The notes under the pieces: generated by a model
Database searches by the model: none
Told to the model about the DNA's origin: nothing
Seen by the model: the letters and a program-made list of their open reading frames with translations, nothing else
Made by a program: the position numbers and the translations under genes
Part shown: one piece after another, positions 41,891 to 52,902 of the stretch
Numbering within the stretch: the stretch's first letter is position 1
Layout of the letters: the number at the start of each line of letters is the position of its first letter
From: Sacculina carcini
Lineage: Eukaryota > Arthropoda > Thecostraca > Sacculinidae
NCBI GenBank assembly: GCA_916048095.2
Contig: OU696573.1
Location: 4,984,608-5,048,607 of the forward strand
DNA length: 64,000 nt
Direction of reading: 5' to 3'

Positions 41891-44042
41891 AAACCCTTTA
41901 TCGTTACAATTACGAGAGAAATTGAAGCAGAGAAAAGCTGCGTTGGCCGATGGTAAGACACAGGAATACAAGGAAATAAACCGTATTTGTCGAATCGCCA
42001 TACGAAGCGAGAAGGCTGCTAACATCAAAAAGTAATCGAAACGAAATCGACTAATATGGCAGGCCTACAAACCGATAATCGGAACGAAGAAAACGAAACT
42101 AAGTATTGAAGCTGATCCGGACGAACTGAACGACCTTTATTTATCCATCGGAGAAAATATCTTACCCAATATTCCTCAACCAAATCAAGACATACCGATA
42201 CGACTTCAACGAATAAACACAAACACTCTGGAGCTACGACCAATACGGATGGAGGACCTCTGGCAAATCATACGATCGCAGAAGAAGTCCACATATAACG
42301 ACTCAAGCGGATTATTTATGAAAACTTTATACCAATGCTTCGACGGAGTATCCCACATCCTACTTGACATTATCAACACCAGCATTACCAGTGGGCAGAT
42401 GCCACAGAAGATGAAGAACGCCACTATCATACCAATTCCCAAGGACAAAGCCAATGAAACACGACCTATTACCATCATGCCGCCTGTCACCAAGCTTATT
42501 GAAAAAGCTGTTCAGCTGCAACTTACCACATATATGGAAGATCATGATCTCTTGACTACGACCCAGCATGCTTACAGAAGGAGGTATTCTACTGAAACTG
42601 CACTGACCTTGGTGACTGATTATATTCTGGAAGCGATGGACCAACACCAGTTGACAGTATTGGTGGCCATCGACTTCTCCAAATGTTTCGACTTAATTCC
42701 ACACGAACGACTTTTGCACAAGTTAAAGGCCCACGGAATCGACAACACATGGTTTGAACACTACTTGAAAAATCACACTCAACAAGTACAAATAGTCAAG
42801 TCTGACGGAACTGTATCTACATCGAATACGCAAACGGTGAGACAACCGAGTTCAGTTTTCCAAGGAGGTAGTCTGAGCTGCAAACTCTTCAATATATTTA
42901 CAAACGACTTATCAACGACAATATCAACGAAAGTACGGTTAGTACAGTATGCAGACGACACCACCATATTAGCCAGAGGAATATGCGAACGAATACACGC
43001 AATAATAGCCGAAATCCAAGCGACCCTGAACGATATTCTCGAATGGTCTCACGAAAATAGACTGAAGATAAATGAATCAAAAACACAGATGATGATCTTC
43101 GGATCTAATAAAGCACTGTCAATGATTGACTCACCGGACCTCTCATTCAACGGAAAAGTCATCAAACCAACCAATACTATGAAACTATTGGGAGTGACAC
43201 TCGACCAACGACTAACATACGAAGCACACATATCACGACTTGCTCAGGAGACGACAGAAATATTAATATCATTCAACATATTTAAATTGTCTTTACCAGC
43301 AACGACACACGAAGAAATCATCACCTGCTTAGTTTTCAACCAATTACGATATTGCATGTCCATATACGGAACCTGTAACCGAACTCAGACTAAACGCATA
43401 CAAAAGATACTGAACTTCTGCGCAAGAATTCTAACAGGAACAAGAAAATGCGATCACATAACACCGATATACGACCTACTAGGATGGCCGACTGCTACTC
43501 AGATGTTAGAGCAACGGCGACTCGACTTCACCCGAAAACTGATCACCAATTGTATTCCCCAGCAAATATATACGACACTAGACACGAACGAACGCCGATT
43601 GGGTAACAACCGAACGAATATCATACCAGCAAAAATCAACACAGAATCGGGACGTAGACGAATGAATTTCAGCGCTATAAAATTATATAACAACCGAAAA
43701 TAGGAGTGTTTCTTTATGTGTACTCGATAACCGAATGTTTTATGATGTTGATGTGTTTATGTGAACGATAACCGAAAGTTATATGCACCAGTTATATTAT
43801 TGCTGTGAACAGATTCCACACCTGCTAGCTTTTTCCAATCGTCAAACACAAACATATTGTTGTCATGTTTTTCACACATAACTAGGCTACATGTTTAACC
43901 TGAATCTGTCACTGTATCTGCCGTTTTGTTCATTTTTTTACTTTATTTTATTGGTCTATTATTTGTTTTGTAGAGTAGCTTATTGTGCTGAAAAGCCTTT
44001 GTGGAGCGCAATAAAGGCCAACTTACTTACTTACTTACTTAC

Positions 44043-44045
<3 letters not shown>
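41891..44045 (+). pseudogene. LINE-F: RT-encoding LINE with (CTTA)n tail
   Basis: The frame begins at a CA tract (LQLREKLKQRKAALADGKTQ), is broken by one TAA (42033-42035), then runs open from 42036 to 43703. RT motifs: ETRPITIMPPVTKLIEK, HAYRRRYSTETALTLV, VAIDFSKCFDLIPHERLLHK, SSVFQGGSLSCKLFNIFTND, LVQYADDTTILARG (about 42940-42980), LLGVTLDQRLTYEAHI. After the stop there is about 340 bp of UTR, a GCCTTT/AAAGGC hairpin (43995-44018) and a (CTTA)5 tail that runs into (CA)n. No endonuclease is seen, so the copy is 5' truncated. The tail suggests an RTE-like or Jockey-like family; not certain. Confidence 0.85.

Positions 44046-44080
<35 letters not shown>
44046..44080. repeat. (CA)n microsatellite after LINE-F
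   Basis: About 17 CA units directly after the (CTTA)n tail of LINE-F. Confidence 0.95.
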
Positions 44081-44085
<5 letters not shown>

Positions 44086-44149
44086 ATCAAGCACAAGAGT
44101 CATACACATACATAATCACGAACACTCACTCACCTACATACACACACAT

Positions 44150-44214
44150 TATTACATTACATTAGGTAGATATTTATATAGCGCCCTACACCTAGAGGGT
44201 CTCTAGGGCGCTGC
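44150..44214 (-). mobile_element. LINE-D 3' end: hairpin and (TAATG)n tail
   Basis: Minus strand: GCGCCCTA GAGACCCTCTAGGTG TAGGGCGC forms a perfect 8-bp stem (44181-44188 with 44204-44211), followed by TATATAAATATCTACC and TAATG repeats. Between this and the LINE-D coding region lies a TG-rich stretch (44215-44262), which may be part of the LINE-D 3' UTR or a separate microsatellite. GAGACCC...GGTG..GCGCTATATAAAT is a 3'-end type shared by many invertebrate LINEs and SINEs. Confidence 0.72.
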
Positions 44215-44262
44215 ACACGCACACACACACACACACACAAACGCACACACAGAAACACACAC

Positions 44263-46315
44263 ACATAGCCAAACACCACAGAAAGTGAAAGGTAAAGAAA
44301 GGAGAGAAATAATTTACACCTTATAATCATCACTAGTATAGACAATGTTCTCTAGAGTATAATACGATTTCACCATGAAAAATTTCTAAGAGTGTTTTTT
44401 GAAAACAGGGATAGAAGTGATAGAACGTAGTGTTGGGGAGAGCTTATTGTAAATACGGGGTCCTAAGATAGAGAGACAACGATTATAATGAGTATGTCTA
44501 GAAGGAAAAGCAGGTTCCAGTAAGAGACGAGAATCATCAGTTGACATAAGTGTGCGAGTATATTTCTTGAAGGATAGAAGTTCAAATAAGTACGAGGGCT
44601 TACAGAGAATAAGTGTGGAATGGATGATCAAACAGATGCGGTAGTCAATAAGCGCCTTAATAGGGAGAAGTCCTAATTTTTGTAGAAAGGGAGAGACATG
44701 AGAGCCAGCAGGGAGATTGAAGATTAGACGACAAGCTTTACTAATAAGTTATTAGTAATAACAGATTGAAGTTTGCAAAGCTGGCGGTGGTTCAGAAAAA
44801 GAAAGAGCGAACAACAGTATTGTACCCTGCTGAGAATGAAAGAATTAACTAGTTTGAAAGCAGCAGAGACAGTTTAATATCTACGGATAGAATAGATTCG
44901 CCTAATGTGAAAGTTATGTGTGAAGTAAATATTGTGAAGTAAATATGTGTGAAGTAAATAGTGTGAAGTAAATATTGAAGAGAAGAGGGCCTAGGACGGA
45001 CCCATGTGGGACACCGTATGAGAGTGGGAAAGACTCACTACGAGAATCACTGGTACAAACAAGCTGATATCGTGAGAGAAGATAAGAGCGGAAGAATGAT
45101 AGTGCAGTGCCACTAATACCTAGGTTCGACAGAGTGTTGAGTAGAATTAGATGATCAACAGTGTCAAAAGCCGCAGGGAAGTCCAGTTGAATGAGAAGAA
45201 CATCCTTATAAGCAAGAGTAGACTTAAGAATAGAGTCATAGAGGAAGAGAAGCGAGGTTTCTGTTGAGTGAAAACTACGGAAGCCTGATTGTTCAGGGAG
45301 AAATAGATCATGGCGCTCAAGGTAGTCCGAAATCTGGACATAGGCGGCCATTTCAAGCGATTTTAATAGCCAAGGAATTCTAGAGATGGTACGATAGTTA
45401 GACAAACAATTTGGATCAAGGTTAGGTTTTTTCAGGATAGGGAGAATACTTGCGCTTTTAGACGCAAGGAATTCACCGAGAGAGAAAGACGAATTGATAA
45501 AATAGGTGATGAAAGGAAGAAGTAACTCAATACAGTTAGGGATTCGGGGATAGGGTCCAGGGAGGAAGAACGAGTGTGCACACGCCTCAGTAGTAGCCTG
45601 CAATCAGAGATGGGAATCGGAAGGGAAAAATTAAAAATGGCGGAGGTGGTGGGAGAATAAGACAATGTAGCAGGAGGGAAACGACAGCATATATTCGAAA
45701 TTTTATTCTCAAAGAAATGAGAAAATAGGGAAGGTAAGCGAGTTGGATCAATATCAGGGAACACAAGGGTATTAGATTTACTTAAGAGTTTATTGAAAAT
45801 ATTCCAGAAGGATTTGCTGTTGAGACAGGAGGAAATTTTATTATTATAATAGGATTTTTTGGCGTCCTCACACAAGCTATGATGGTGACGCCGTGCAACA
45901 CAATAAGATTGCCATGATGCATCATTTTTCAGACGTAACCAATGGCGCTCAAGTCGTCTAAGAGAAGTTTTGGAGCTACAAATTTCACTATTGAACCAGG
46001 GACTATGAAGAGATGAAGAGGAACGGAACTTCTTAACAGGAACAAACTGATCTCTAAGAAATTCAAGACAGGAGTTGAAATATTTACAGGGATCATAGGG
46101 AGGTAAGAAACAAAATGAATCATAATTGAAAGAAGAAAATATCCGGTTACATAGAGAGTCGTAGTCAACAGTAAAATAATCTAGAAAAGTGACAGTTTTA
46201 TGCGATCTTAAGCTGAGAGGAATAAGCGCGGAAAATTCAATTGAGGAGTGATCTGAAACAGAGGAATCAATAGGGAAAACAGTCAAATCCTTGATAGAAA
46301 TAGGGGAGTCACTGA
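44263..46315 (-). pseudogene. LINE-D: CR1/L2-type LINE, endonuclease end and RT
   Basis: From the CA tract at 46316 leftward: endonuclease C-terminus (DSSVSDHSSIEFSALIPLSL), linker (HSPWFNSEICSSKTSLRRLE, KSYYNNKISSCLNSKSFWNI), then after a frame change near 45432-45603 RT motifs NYRTISRIPWLLKSLE, EQSGFRSFHSTETSLLFLYD, LIQLDFPAAFDTVDH and GVPHGSVLGPLLFNIYF. The catalytic YADD block is missing (break near 44914-44760). The C-terminus GPRIYNKLSPTLRSITSI ends at 44386. Dead copy, 5' truncated in the endonuclease. Confidence 0.85.
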
Positions 46316-46352
46316 ACACACACACACACACACACACATACACACACACACA

Positions 46353-46435
<83 letters not shown>
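46316..46435. repeat. (CA)n microsatellite, about 120 bp
   Basis: Near-perfect CA repeat with a few TA or TC interruptions. It separates LINE-D (minus) from LINE-E copy 2 (plus); both elements begin exactly at its edges. Confidence 0.97.
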
Positions 46436-46437
<2 letters not shown>

Positions 46438-47560
46438 AGACTTGAGAAAGGCATTCGACAAGGTTCCGCACAAAAGATTGATATGGAAATTGCGACATCA
46501 TGGAGGAGTGCAGGGCAAATTGTTAGAATGGATGAAAGATTTCCTACAAGCAAGACAAATGTGTACTGTTATTCATGGCAACAAGTCTGAATGGTTGAGC
46601 GTGAAAAGTGGAGTACCTCAGGGCTCGGTATTAGGCCCGATTATGTTCAGCATATACGTGAATGACATGGTTGATAGTGTGAGCAGCTACGCGAGCATGT
46701 TTGCTGATGACGTCAAGATTATGAGGAGAATTGAGAATGACAGCTGTTGTACAGCACTCCAAAATGATTTAGATACAATATATAAATGGAGCCAGAGCTG
46801 GAAAATGGAGTTTGGTATCGAAAAATGTAAAGTAATGGAAGTTGGAAAAAGTAGAAATAGGCCGTGCGGAAAATACAAGATGGGAGAAAAAATATTGCAG
46901 AAAGTGACAGAAGAAAAGGAATTGGGAATAATCATGAGCGACACTCTATCCCCGGAAGGACATATTAACAAAATCACAGCATCTGCACTCAGACTAGTCA
47001 AAAACATATATACTGCGTTTCGATATATGGATGAGGATATGTTGAAGAAGCTGATCACGACAATAATTCGACTAGAATATGCGGCAGTGGTATGGTCTCC
47101 GTCTTTGAGGAAGCATATCGACAAACTCGAGAGAATACAGAGAGCAGCAACGAAAATCGCACCAAGTTTGAGAGGTTTAGAATACGCAGATAGGTTGAAC
47201 AAACTAGGACCGACCACGCTCGAAAAGAGAAGACAGAGAGGGGATTTAATACACATTTTCAAATACATGAGAGGATTTCAAAAAACGGATCGGGAAGGCT
47301 GGATTGTTTGGAATGAGAGATATCAAAGGGGACATGGTATGAAATTTAAAAAAACAAGATGCCGACAGAAGATCAAACAGGACAGTTTTCCTTATAGGAG
47401 CGTAGAAAAGTGGAATAGTTTAGACAGTGAAACAGTAAAAGCGAGAACAATTCAATCGTTCAAGGAGAAACTAGATAAATCATGATTTGGAGACGGGACA
47501 GCTCGAGCGCAAGCTCATATCCCGTAATGCACAAATAGGTGAGCACAAATAGGTGAGCAC
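46436..47560 (+). mobile_element. LINE-E copy 2: open RT fragment and 3' end
   Basis: 5'-truncated at LDLRKAFDKVPHKRLIWKL, then SGVPQGSVLGPIMFSIYVND, SMFADDVKIMRR (catalytic Asp pair present), KELGIIMSDTLSPEGHI, IRLEYAAVVWSPSLRKH, RQRGDLIHIFKYMRGF, FPYRSVEKWNSL, stop at 47485. The frame is uninterrupted for 347 codons, so it is a recent insertion. Its 3' hairpin is at 47493-47525, followed by a tandem ACAAATAGGTGAGCAC duplication and (CA)n. Confidence 0.92.
47493..47525 (+). ncRNA. LINE-E 3' hairpin, copy 2
   Basis: Outer stem ACGGGA/TCCCGT, inner stem GAGC/GCTC closed by a GCAA (GNRA) tetraloop. Same geometry as copies 1, 3 and 4. Confidence 0.75.
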
Positions 47561-47746
47561 ACACACACTGTTTGTTTGACTGTGTTAGAGTGCGGTTGTG
47601 TCCTGGTGAATTGTGAATCTGTGTGTGTGTTGTGGTTTGAAAGTTGCGCCAGTGGCTTTCAAATTTCGGCATTGTATCAACAGCTGAACATAACGAGTTG
47701 TATTAACAGGTGAGTGGGGCAAAAGCAGTTCTGTCTCCAAGGGAAA

Positions 47747-48768
47747 ATGACAGGAACGAGAAAGAAACAGACCTGTGTGAGCACAGAGGAAAGCCAGTTG
47801 GAGGTGGGAAGACCTGTAGAAGAAAGAGGGGGGGCGGACGCCGAAAAGCGTGGGTTTGAGAAAGAGGTAGCAGACAACGCCAGGAGAATTGGGGAGTTCG
47901 AGAGGGACCTGAAAGAGATGAGAGAAAGAGTGAGACCAAGAGAAGAGGGAGAGAAAAATGACTTGGGTGTGGTTATGGGGGAGATGCAGAAGGAGATGCA
48001 AGAATTGAGAAATCAAGTGATGGAGTTGAATGAGACGAATGAAAAAGTGAAAAGTGAAAATGCAGGACTTAAAGATCGAATTCAAGAAGTCTTGCAGGTG
48101 AATGAAAGGTTGAAAGAAAGGCTCAAAATGAGAGAGGATGCCGCAAAACAACAGGATGATGACTTGGGGAAATTGAAGAAAAACCAGGAAGTATGGGCAA
48201 AAGAACAAGGAGAGGTCATACAGGATTTCAAGGAAGTCATGAGGCAGCAAAAAGAAGAAAGAGACACTAAAATCGAAAAGGAAGTAGTGCATGTACTGAA
48301 GCAAAAAGAAAACGTCGTGAGGGACATTGTGGAAAAAAGCAGAGTGTCATTTTGTTCGGAGTGAAGGAGGCTGAGTACCCGAACTGGTGGGAAAGAAAAA
48401 AGGGTGAGATGAAAGTGGTGGAAGATGTTGTTGGTGCTGTTGAAGAAGGAGCGGGAGGGGATATTCAGGAAGTATTCAGACTTGGAAAGTACGAGAAAGG
48501 TAGCATGAGACCACTGAAGGTCAAGTTCAGAAGTCAGGAGATGGCTAGCAAAGTACTAAGAAAGACATGGAAGTTGTCACACGAAGAAAAATGGAAAAAT
48601 GTCTGGGTAAGAGAGGACCTCAATGAGGAGGAAAGGCAAAAAAGAAGAGAATTGTTTCAGGAGTCTAAGAAGAGGAACATGCAAAGAACTGAGAAGGAGA
48701 AGGAAGTTTTTTACTGGCGGGTGCTGGAAGGAAGACTCAGAAAATGGTACAAACCGAGATACGACTGA
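47747..48768 (+). pseudogene. LINE-E ORF1: coiled coil plus RRM-like domain
   Basis: Starts at ATG 47747 (MTGTRKKQTCVSTEES). The first block to about 48345 is a long charged helix (EMQKEMQELRNQVMELNETN, NERLKERLKMREDAAKQQDD) with heptad-like spacing, expected to trimerise or dimerise. A one-base shift near 48345 leads to SVILFGVKEAEYPNWWERKK and a domain with RPLKVKFRSQEMASKVLR and VWVREDLNEEERQKRRELFQ, matching the RRM-plus-C-terminal domain of LINE ORF1 proteins that bind element RNA. Ends at 48768, 22 bases before ORF2. Confidence 0.8.
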
Positions 48769-48790
48769 ATAGAGGCACAAAAATGGTGGA

Positions 48791-51629
48791 ATGGTGATTA
48801 GAGAAGATGGGTTTAGGATTGTTTATACAAATGTAGATGGATTCATGTCAATAAAGAGTGAATTGGAAGATTATTTAAGAAGAATGAAACCTCATATTGT
48901 TTGCATGACAGAAACGAAATTGTCCCAGGACTTTGATGTTATCCTCAGGGAGGAAGACTATAATGTGATCAGAAGGGATAGGATGGGGAAATTTGGGGAG
49001 GAGTTATGATGTGTGTGAGAAAGGATATAGCAATAGAAGATACGCATTTCGGAAAAGGTAAGGCAGAGTTTTTGAGCACGAAAATTAGACATGGTAAAAA
49101 TGTTAAATGTATTGGAGTAATGTATGTTCCACCAAAAACTGCTGCGTGGAAGCTGGAAGAATATAGTGAGATTTTATTTGAATAAAAGGAGGAGTTAGCA
49201 AATATAATGGGTAGACAGAGAGAAATCATACTCATGGGAGACTTCAATTGTAAAGAAGTAGATTGGGAAAATTGGGTCACCAATGGTAATGAAAATTCCT
49301 GGGGATATATGTTGCTAGAATTAATGACTGAGGGCTTTATGACGCAATGGGTAACGCAACCTACTAGGTATAGAGGTGATGATGAACCCTCGAGGTTGGA
49401 TTTAGTTTTCACAGGTCATCCCGGTGAGATAGTAGATATTCACTATGAAAGCCCTCTGGGTAAGAGTGACCACATAATGATAGAGATCACAACAAAAGGA
49501 ACGAATGAAGGGCCAGGAAGCTTAGGAGTACCACCGCAGGCAAAATTGAACTACGCTAAAAGTAATTTTTACGGTATGAAGATATATTTCGCAGAAGTAG
49601 ACTGGAAAGACTTGCTGGAAGCAGAAAGTGTACAAGGAAAATACAATGCCTTTTTAGAGATCTACAAACGGGGTGTGCAACAATTCGTACCAAAATTCAA
49701 AGAAAAAAATGCTGTTGAAAAAGAATGGTTCAATAAAAAATGTGAAAGGGCACGTGTGCAAAAAGAAGAGGCTTGGAAAATAATGAGAAGACGGAATACG
49801 TTGAGAAATAGAGAGAAATTCAAAAAAGCACGCAACCATTACGTGAGTGTGAGAAGGCCGGAGGAAAGACAATATGAGAAAAGCATTGTAGACAAGAGTA
49901 AATATGAACCAAAGTTGTTTTACAAGTTTCTAAACAAAAAATTGAAAAGTAAGGTTGCTATAGACAAATTGATTGTGGATGGCGAAATTTACGAGGAAGC
50001 AGGAGATATTTGTGAAGTCATGAACAGGAAGTTTCAAGAGGTATTTACGACTGAGGACGGATTGGAAACTCCGGTGATAGTTGATACCAGACTGGGAATC
50101 GACTATATTAATGTATATCGCGAAGAGATTGAGAGGCGCCTGAGTGGTCTTCAATGCAGAAAAGCAGTTGGTCCAGATGATATCGCCGCGGTCATCCTGA
50201 AAGAATGTAGATATGAACTCCTCACACCGGTGTTCGATATTGTCCGAGGTAGCCTGTCACAAGGAATTCTTCCCCAGGAGTGGAAGCTGGCGAATATAAT
50301 ACCGATATACAAAGGAGGAGAGAGAGACAAACCGCTGAATTACAGGCCGATCTCACTAACAAGCGTCATGTGTAAATTGGTGGAGTCGATCATTAAGGAC
50401 AGATGGGTATCATATTTGGAGGATAACAGTATTTTAAATGAGACACAGTATGGATTCAGGAGTGGAAGGTCTGGTGTTGCGAACTTGATGAGTTTTTATT
50501 CTAGGGTGATATACACAGTGCAGGAAAGAGATGGATGGGTCGATTGTGTATATCTGGACATGAAAAAGGCGTTCGACAGGGTTCCACGAAACAAGTTATT
50601 GTGGCAAATTGAGCATGAAGGAGGGATACGTGGAAAGCCTCTGGATTGGATGAGAGATTATTTGAGCGGACGTAAAATGAGAACAGTTGTAAGAGGTGCC
50701 AAATCGACGTGGAGAGAAGTAACAGGTGGCGTCCCTCAAGGAGCAGTGCTTGGACCGATAATGTTCCTGGTGTACATAAATCAAATGACGGAGAGAATAG
50801 GCAGTTACGTGAACCTGTTTGCAGATGATGCGAAAATTTTGAGAAAAGTGAAAGATCGGACCAGCTGCCAAGAATTGCAAGAGGATCTAGACAGGCTATG
50901 TGAGTGGAGTAGGGAATGGGGCATGGAGTTTAATGCCAGCAAGTGCCACGTTATGGAATTTGGTAAAGGAAAACTCAGACCATCGAGATGTTATATGTTG
51001 GGCGAGCACAAACTGCAGAAGGTGACTGCCGAAAGAGATTTGGGTGTAACTATTGAGGATGATCTGTCACCGGAGAGGCATATAACCACAGTAGTGAATG
51101 CGGCGTATAGAACCATAAAGAATATAAGGGTCTCATTTAACTTCATGGATGAGGAAGTGGTAAAAAATTGATAAAAAATGTGATAAGGCACCCACTAGAA
51201 TACGCGGCAGTAATTTGGGCTCCCCACAATAAAAAACATATCGCTAGGTTAGAGAAAGTCCAAAAAGTAGCGACTAAGCTGTTAACATAATTGAGTTCGT
51301 TAAATTATGAAGAAAGGTTAGAGAAAATTGGGTTGTCGTCACTGGAAAAGAGAAGGTTAAGGGGGGATTTAATAAACGTTTTCAAGCACAGCCTTGGTAT
51401 GGAACGATTGGATAGGAAAGATTGGGTGGTTTGGAGTACGAGGGACCATAGGGGACACAATAAATGTCTACAGCAAACCCGGGTATTAAGGGATATAAAG
51501 AAGTACAGTTTCCCAAGTAGGTGTATAGATATATGGAACCGTTTGGGTAAAGAAATAGTTCAATCAAACAGTATAGCACAGTTCAAGCATAGGTTAGATA
51601 AATGTGGGTATGGAGACAGGACAGTCTGA
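48791..51629 (+). pseudogene. LINE-E ORF2: APE endonuclease and reverse transcriptase
   Basis: Endonuclease: VYTNVDGFMSIKSELE, IVCMTETKLSQDF, VIRRDRMGKFG (frameshift near 49005), YVPPKT, a stop at about 49185, then LMGDFNCKEVDWENW and LGKSDHIMIEI. RT in a 654-codon open block (49207-51171): CRKAVGPDDIAAVILKE, NYRPISLTSVMCKLVE, QYGFRSGRSGVANLM, YLDMKKAFDRVPRNKLLWQI, GVPQGAVLGPIMFLVYINQM, LFADDAKILRK (about 50817-50850). Further frame breaks at about 51171 and 51288. C-terminus RLRGDLINVFKHSLGMERLD and DIKKYSFPSRCIDIWNRL ends at 51629. CR1 group by domain order and C-terminal motifs. Confidence 0.9.
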
Positions 51630-51647
51630 GCCCTGCTCATTTCCTGT
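51616..51647 (+). ncRNA. LINE-E 3' hairpin, copy 3
   Basis: Outer stem ACAGGA/TCCTGT (paired change relative to copies 1 and 2), inner stem TGAGC/GCTCA, triloop CCT. It overlaps the last coding codons and the stop. Confidence 0.75.
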
Positions 51648-51673
51648 AAACTACAACTGTGAGTAGAACTGTT

Positions 51674-51675
<2 letters not shown>

Positions 51676-51750
<75 letters not shown>
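51676..51750. repeat. (CA)n microsatellite
   Basis: About 75 bp of perfect CA repeat between LINE-E copies 3 and 4. Confidence 0.97.
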
Positions 51751-51751
<1 letters not shown>

Positions 51752-51753
<2 letters not shown>

Positions 51754-52795
51754 GGGTACGGGGAGCGGAGTGTTGCTGAGATGGATGACCGACTTCCTGA
51801 CGGGAAGAAAAATGTGCACTGTTGTGAGAGGAAAAGATTCAACCTGGAGGCAGGTCATAAGTGGAGTCCCACAGGGCTCAGTATTGGGCCCAATAATGTT
51901 CAGTGTATATATGAACGACATAGTGGCGGATATTGACAGCACAATACACCTGTTTGCAGACGATGCGAAGATAATGCGGGCCATATCCAACCCGACCGAC
52001 TGTCAAGCACTGCAGGAAGACCTGAACAAAATCCAAAAGTGGGCAGATACGTGGCAGATGACCTTCAACGAGACGAAATGTCACCTAATCAAGTTTGGCA
52101 CGGGTAAAAACAGGCCGTCGGTGACGTATACCCTCGGAGGTATGGTACTTAATGAAGTGGACAAACAAAAAGACCTCGGTGTCATGGTGCAAAGAGACTT
52201 GTCCCCTGAGGCCCACATTGATAATATCTGCGCCAAAACGTACTCCTTGCTGACCAGAATAAAACACGTCTTCAACTTTATAGATGCTGAAATAATCCGG
52301 AAGCTGATAGTGTCAGTTATTAGGCCCAAACTTGAGTATGCCGCAGTGGTTTGGTGTCCCCACGAAAAGCGTCTAGTAAAAAAAGTTGAAAAGATGCAAA
52401 GACTGGCCACCAGGCTTGTACCAGAGCTGAAAAGCTTCAGTTATGAGGACAGGCTAAATGCGTTGAAATTACCGACGTTGGAAGACAGGAGGACACGGGG
52501 TGATCTCATTCATATTTTCAGGAACATGACAGAAACCACAGCTCAGCAGGAAATTGGACTGATAAAGCAGGATAAAGGAAGGGGACACGGCAAGAAGCTG
52601 AGAAAACCTCGGTGCAAAAAAGACATAAAGAAATACAGTTTTCCATTCAGGCGAATTGACGTTTGGAATAAATTACACAAGACAATCGTAAAGGCCAAAA
52701 CTATAGGAGAGTTCAAACATAAATTGGATATTCAGTGGGAAAGAGACAGGACAGTCCGAGCGTAAGCTCATTTCCTGTACCACAACTAGGTAAGC
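51752..52795 (+). mobile_element. LINE-E copy 4: open RT fragment and 3' end
   Basis: 5'-truncated copy starting at the CA tract within RT (LLRWMTDFLTGRKMCTVV). Open for about 340 codons to the stop at 52765: SGVPQGSVLGPIMFSVYMND, HLFADDAKIMRA, KDLGVMVQRDLSPEAHI, IRPKLEYAAVVWCPHEKR, RTRGDLIHIFRNMTE, KKDIKKYSFPFRRIDVWNKL. Hairpin at 52746-52778, then AGGTAAGCACACACA. Intact RT palm, so recent. Confidence 0.92.
52746..52778 (+). ncRNA. LINE-E 3' hairpin, copy 4
   Basis: Outer stem ACAGGA/TCCTGT, inner stem GAGC/GCTC with a GTAA (GNRA) tetraloop. It combines the outer-stem variant of copy 3 with the tetraloop type of copy 2. Confidence 0.75.
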
Positions 52796-52902
52796 ACACA
52801 CATTCTTGTTCTGACCTTGGTCGTGTATGGTTCTACATCTGCTACGCACAAGTGCTCCTCATCTGCGCTGTCAAAGGGATGTAGCACAAACACCACTGTG
52901 CT

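Larger units (their letters stand above)
47564..51660 (+). mobile_element. LINE-E copy 3: nearly full-length CR1-type LINE
   Basis: About 4.1 kb element with 5' UTR (47564-47746), ORF1, ORF2 and a 3' hairpin (51616-51647), lying between a short CA tract and the long (CA)n at 51676. It is the only copy of this family here with the 5' half. Frameshifts: one in ORF1, three or four in ORF2. Confidence 0.9.

Noticed and set aside
46291-46590. Open frames reading through (CA)n into LINE-E copy 2 or LINE-D
   Set aside because: The CA repeat is open in most frames and simply extends the true LINE frames on either side; no start codon context or domain in the repeat part.
47585-48304. 239-residue minus-strand open frame
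   Set aside because: Antisense of the LINE-E ORF1 coiled coil; Phe/Leu/Ser richness is the complement of Glu/Lys codons.
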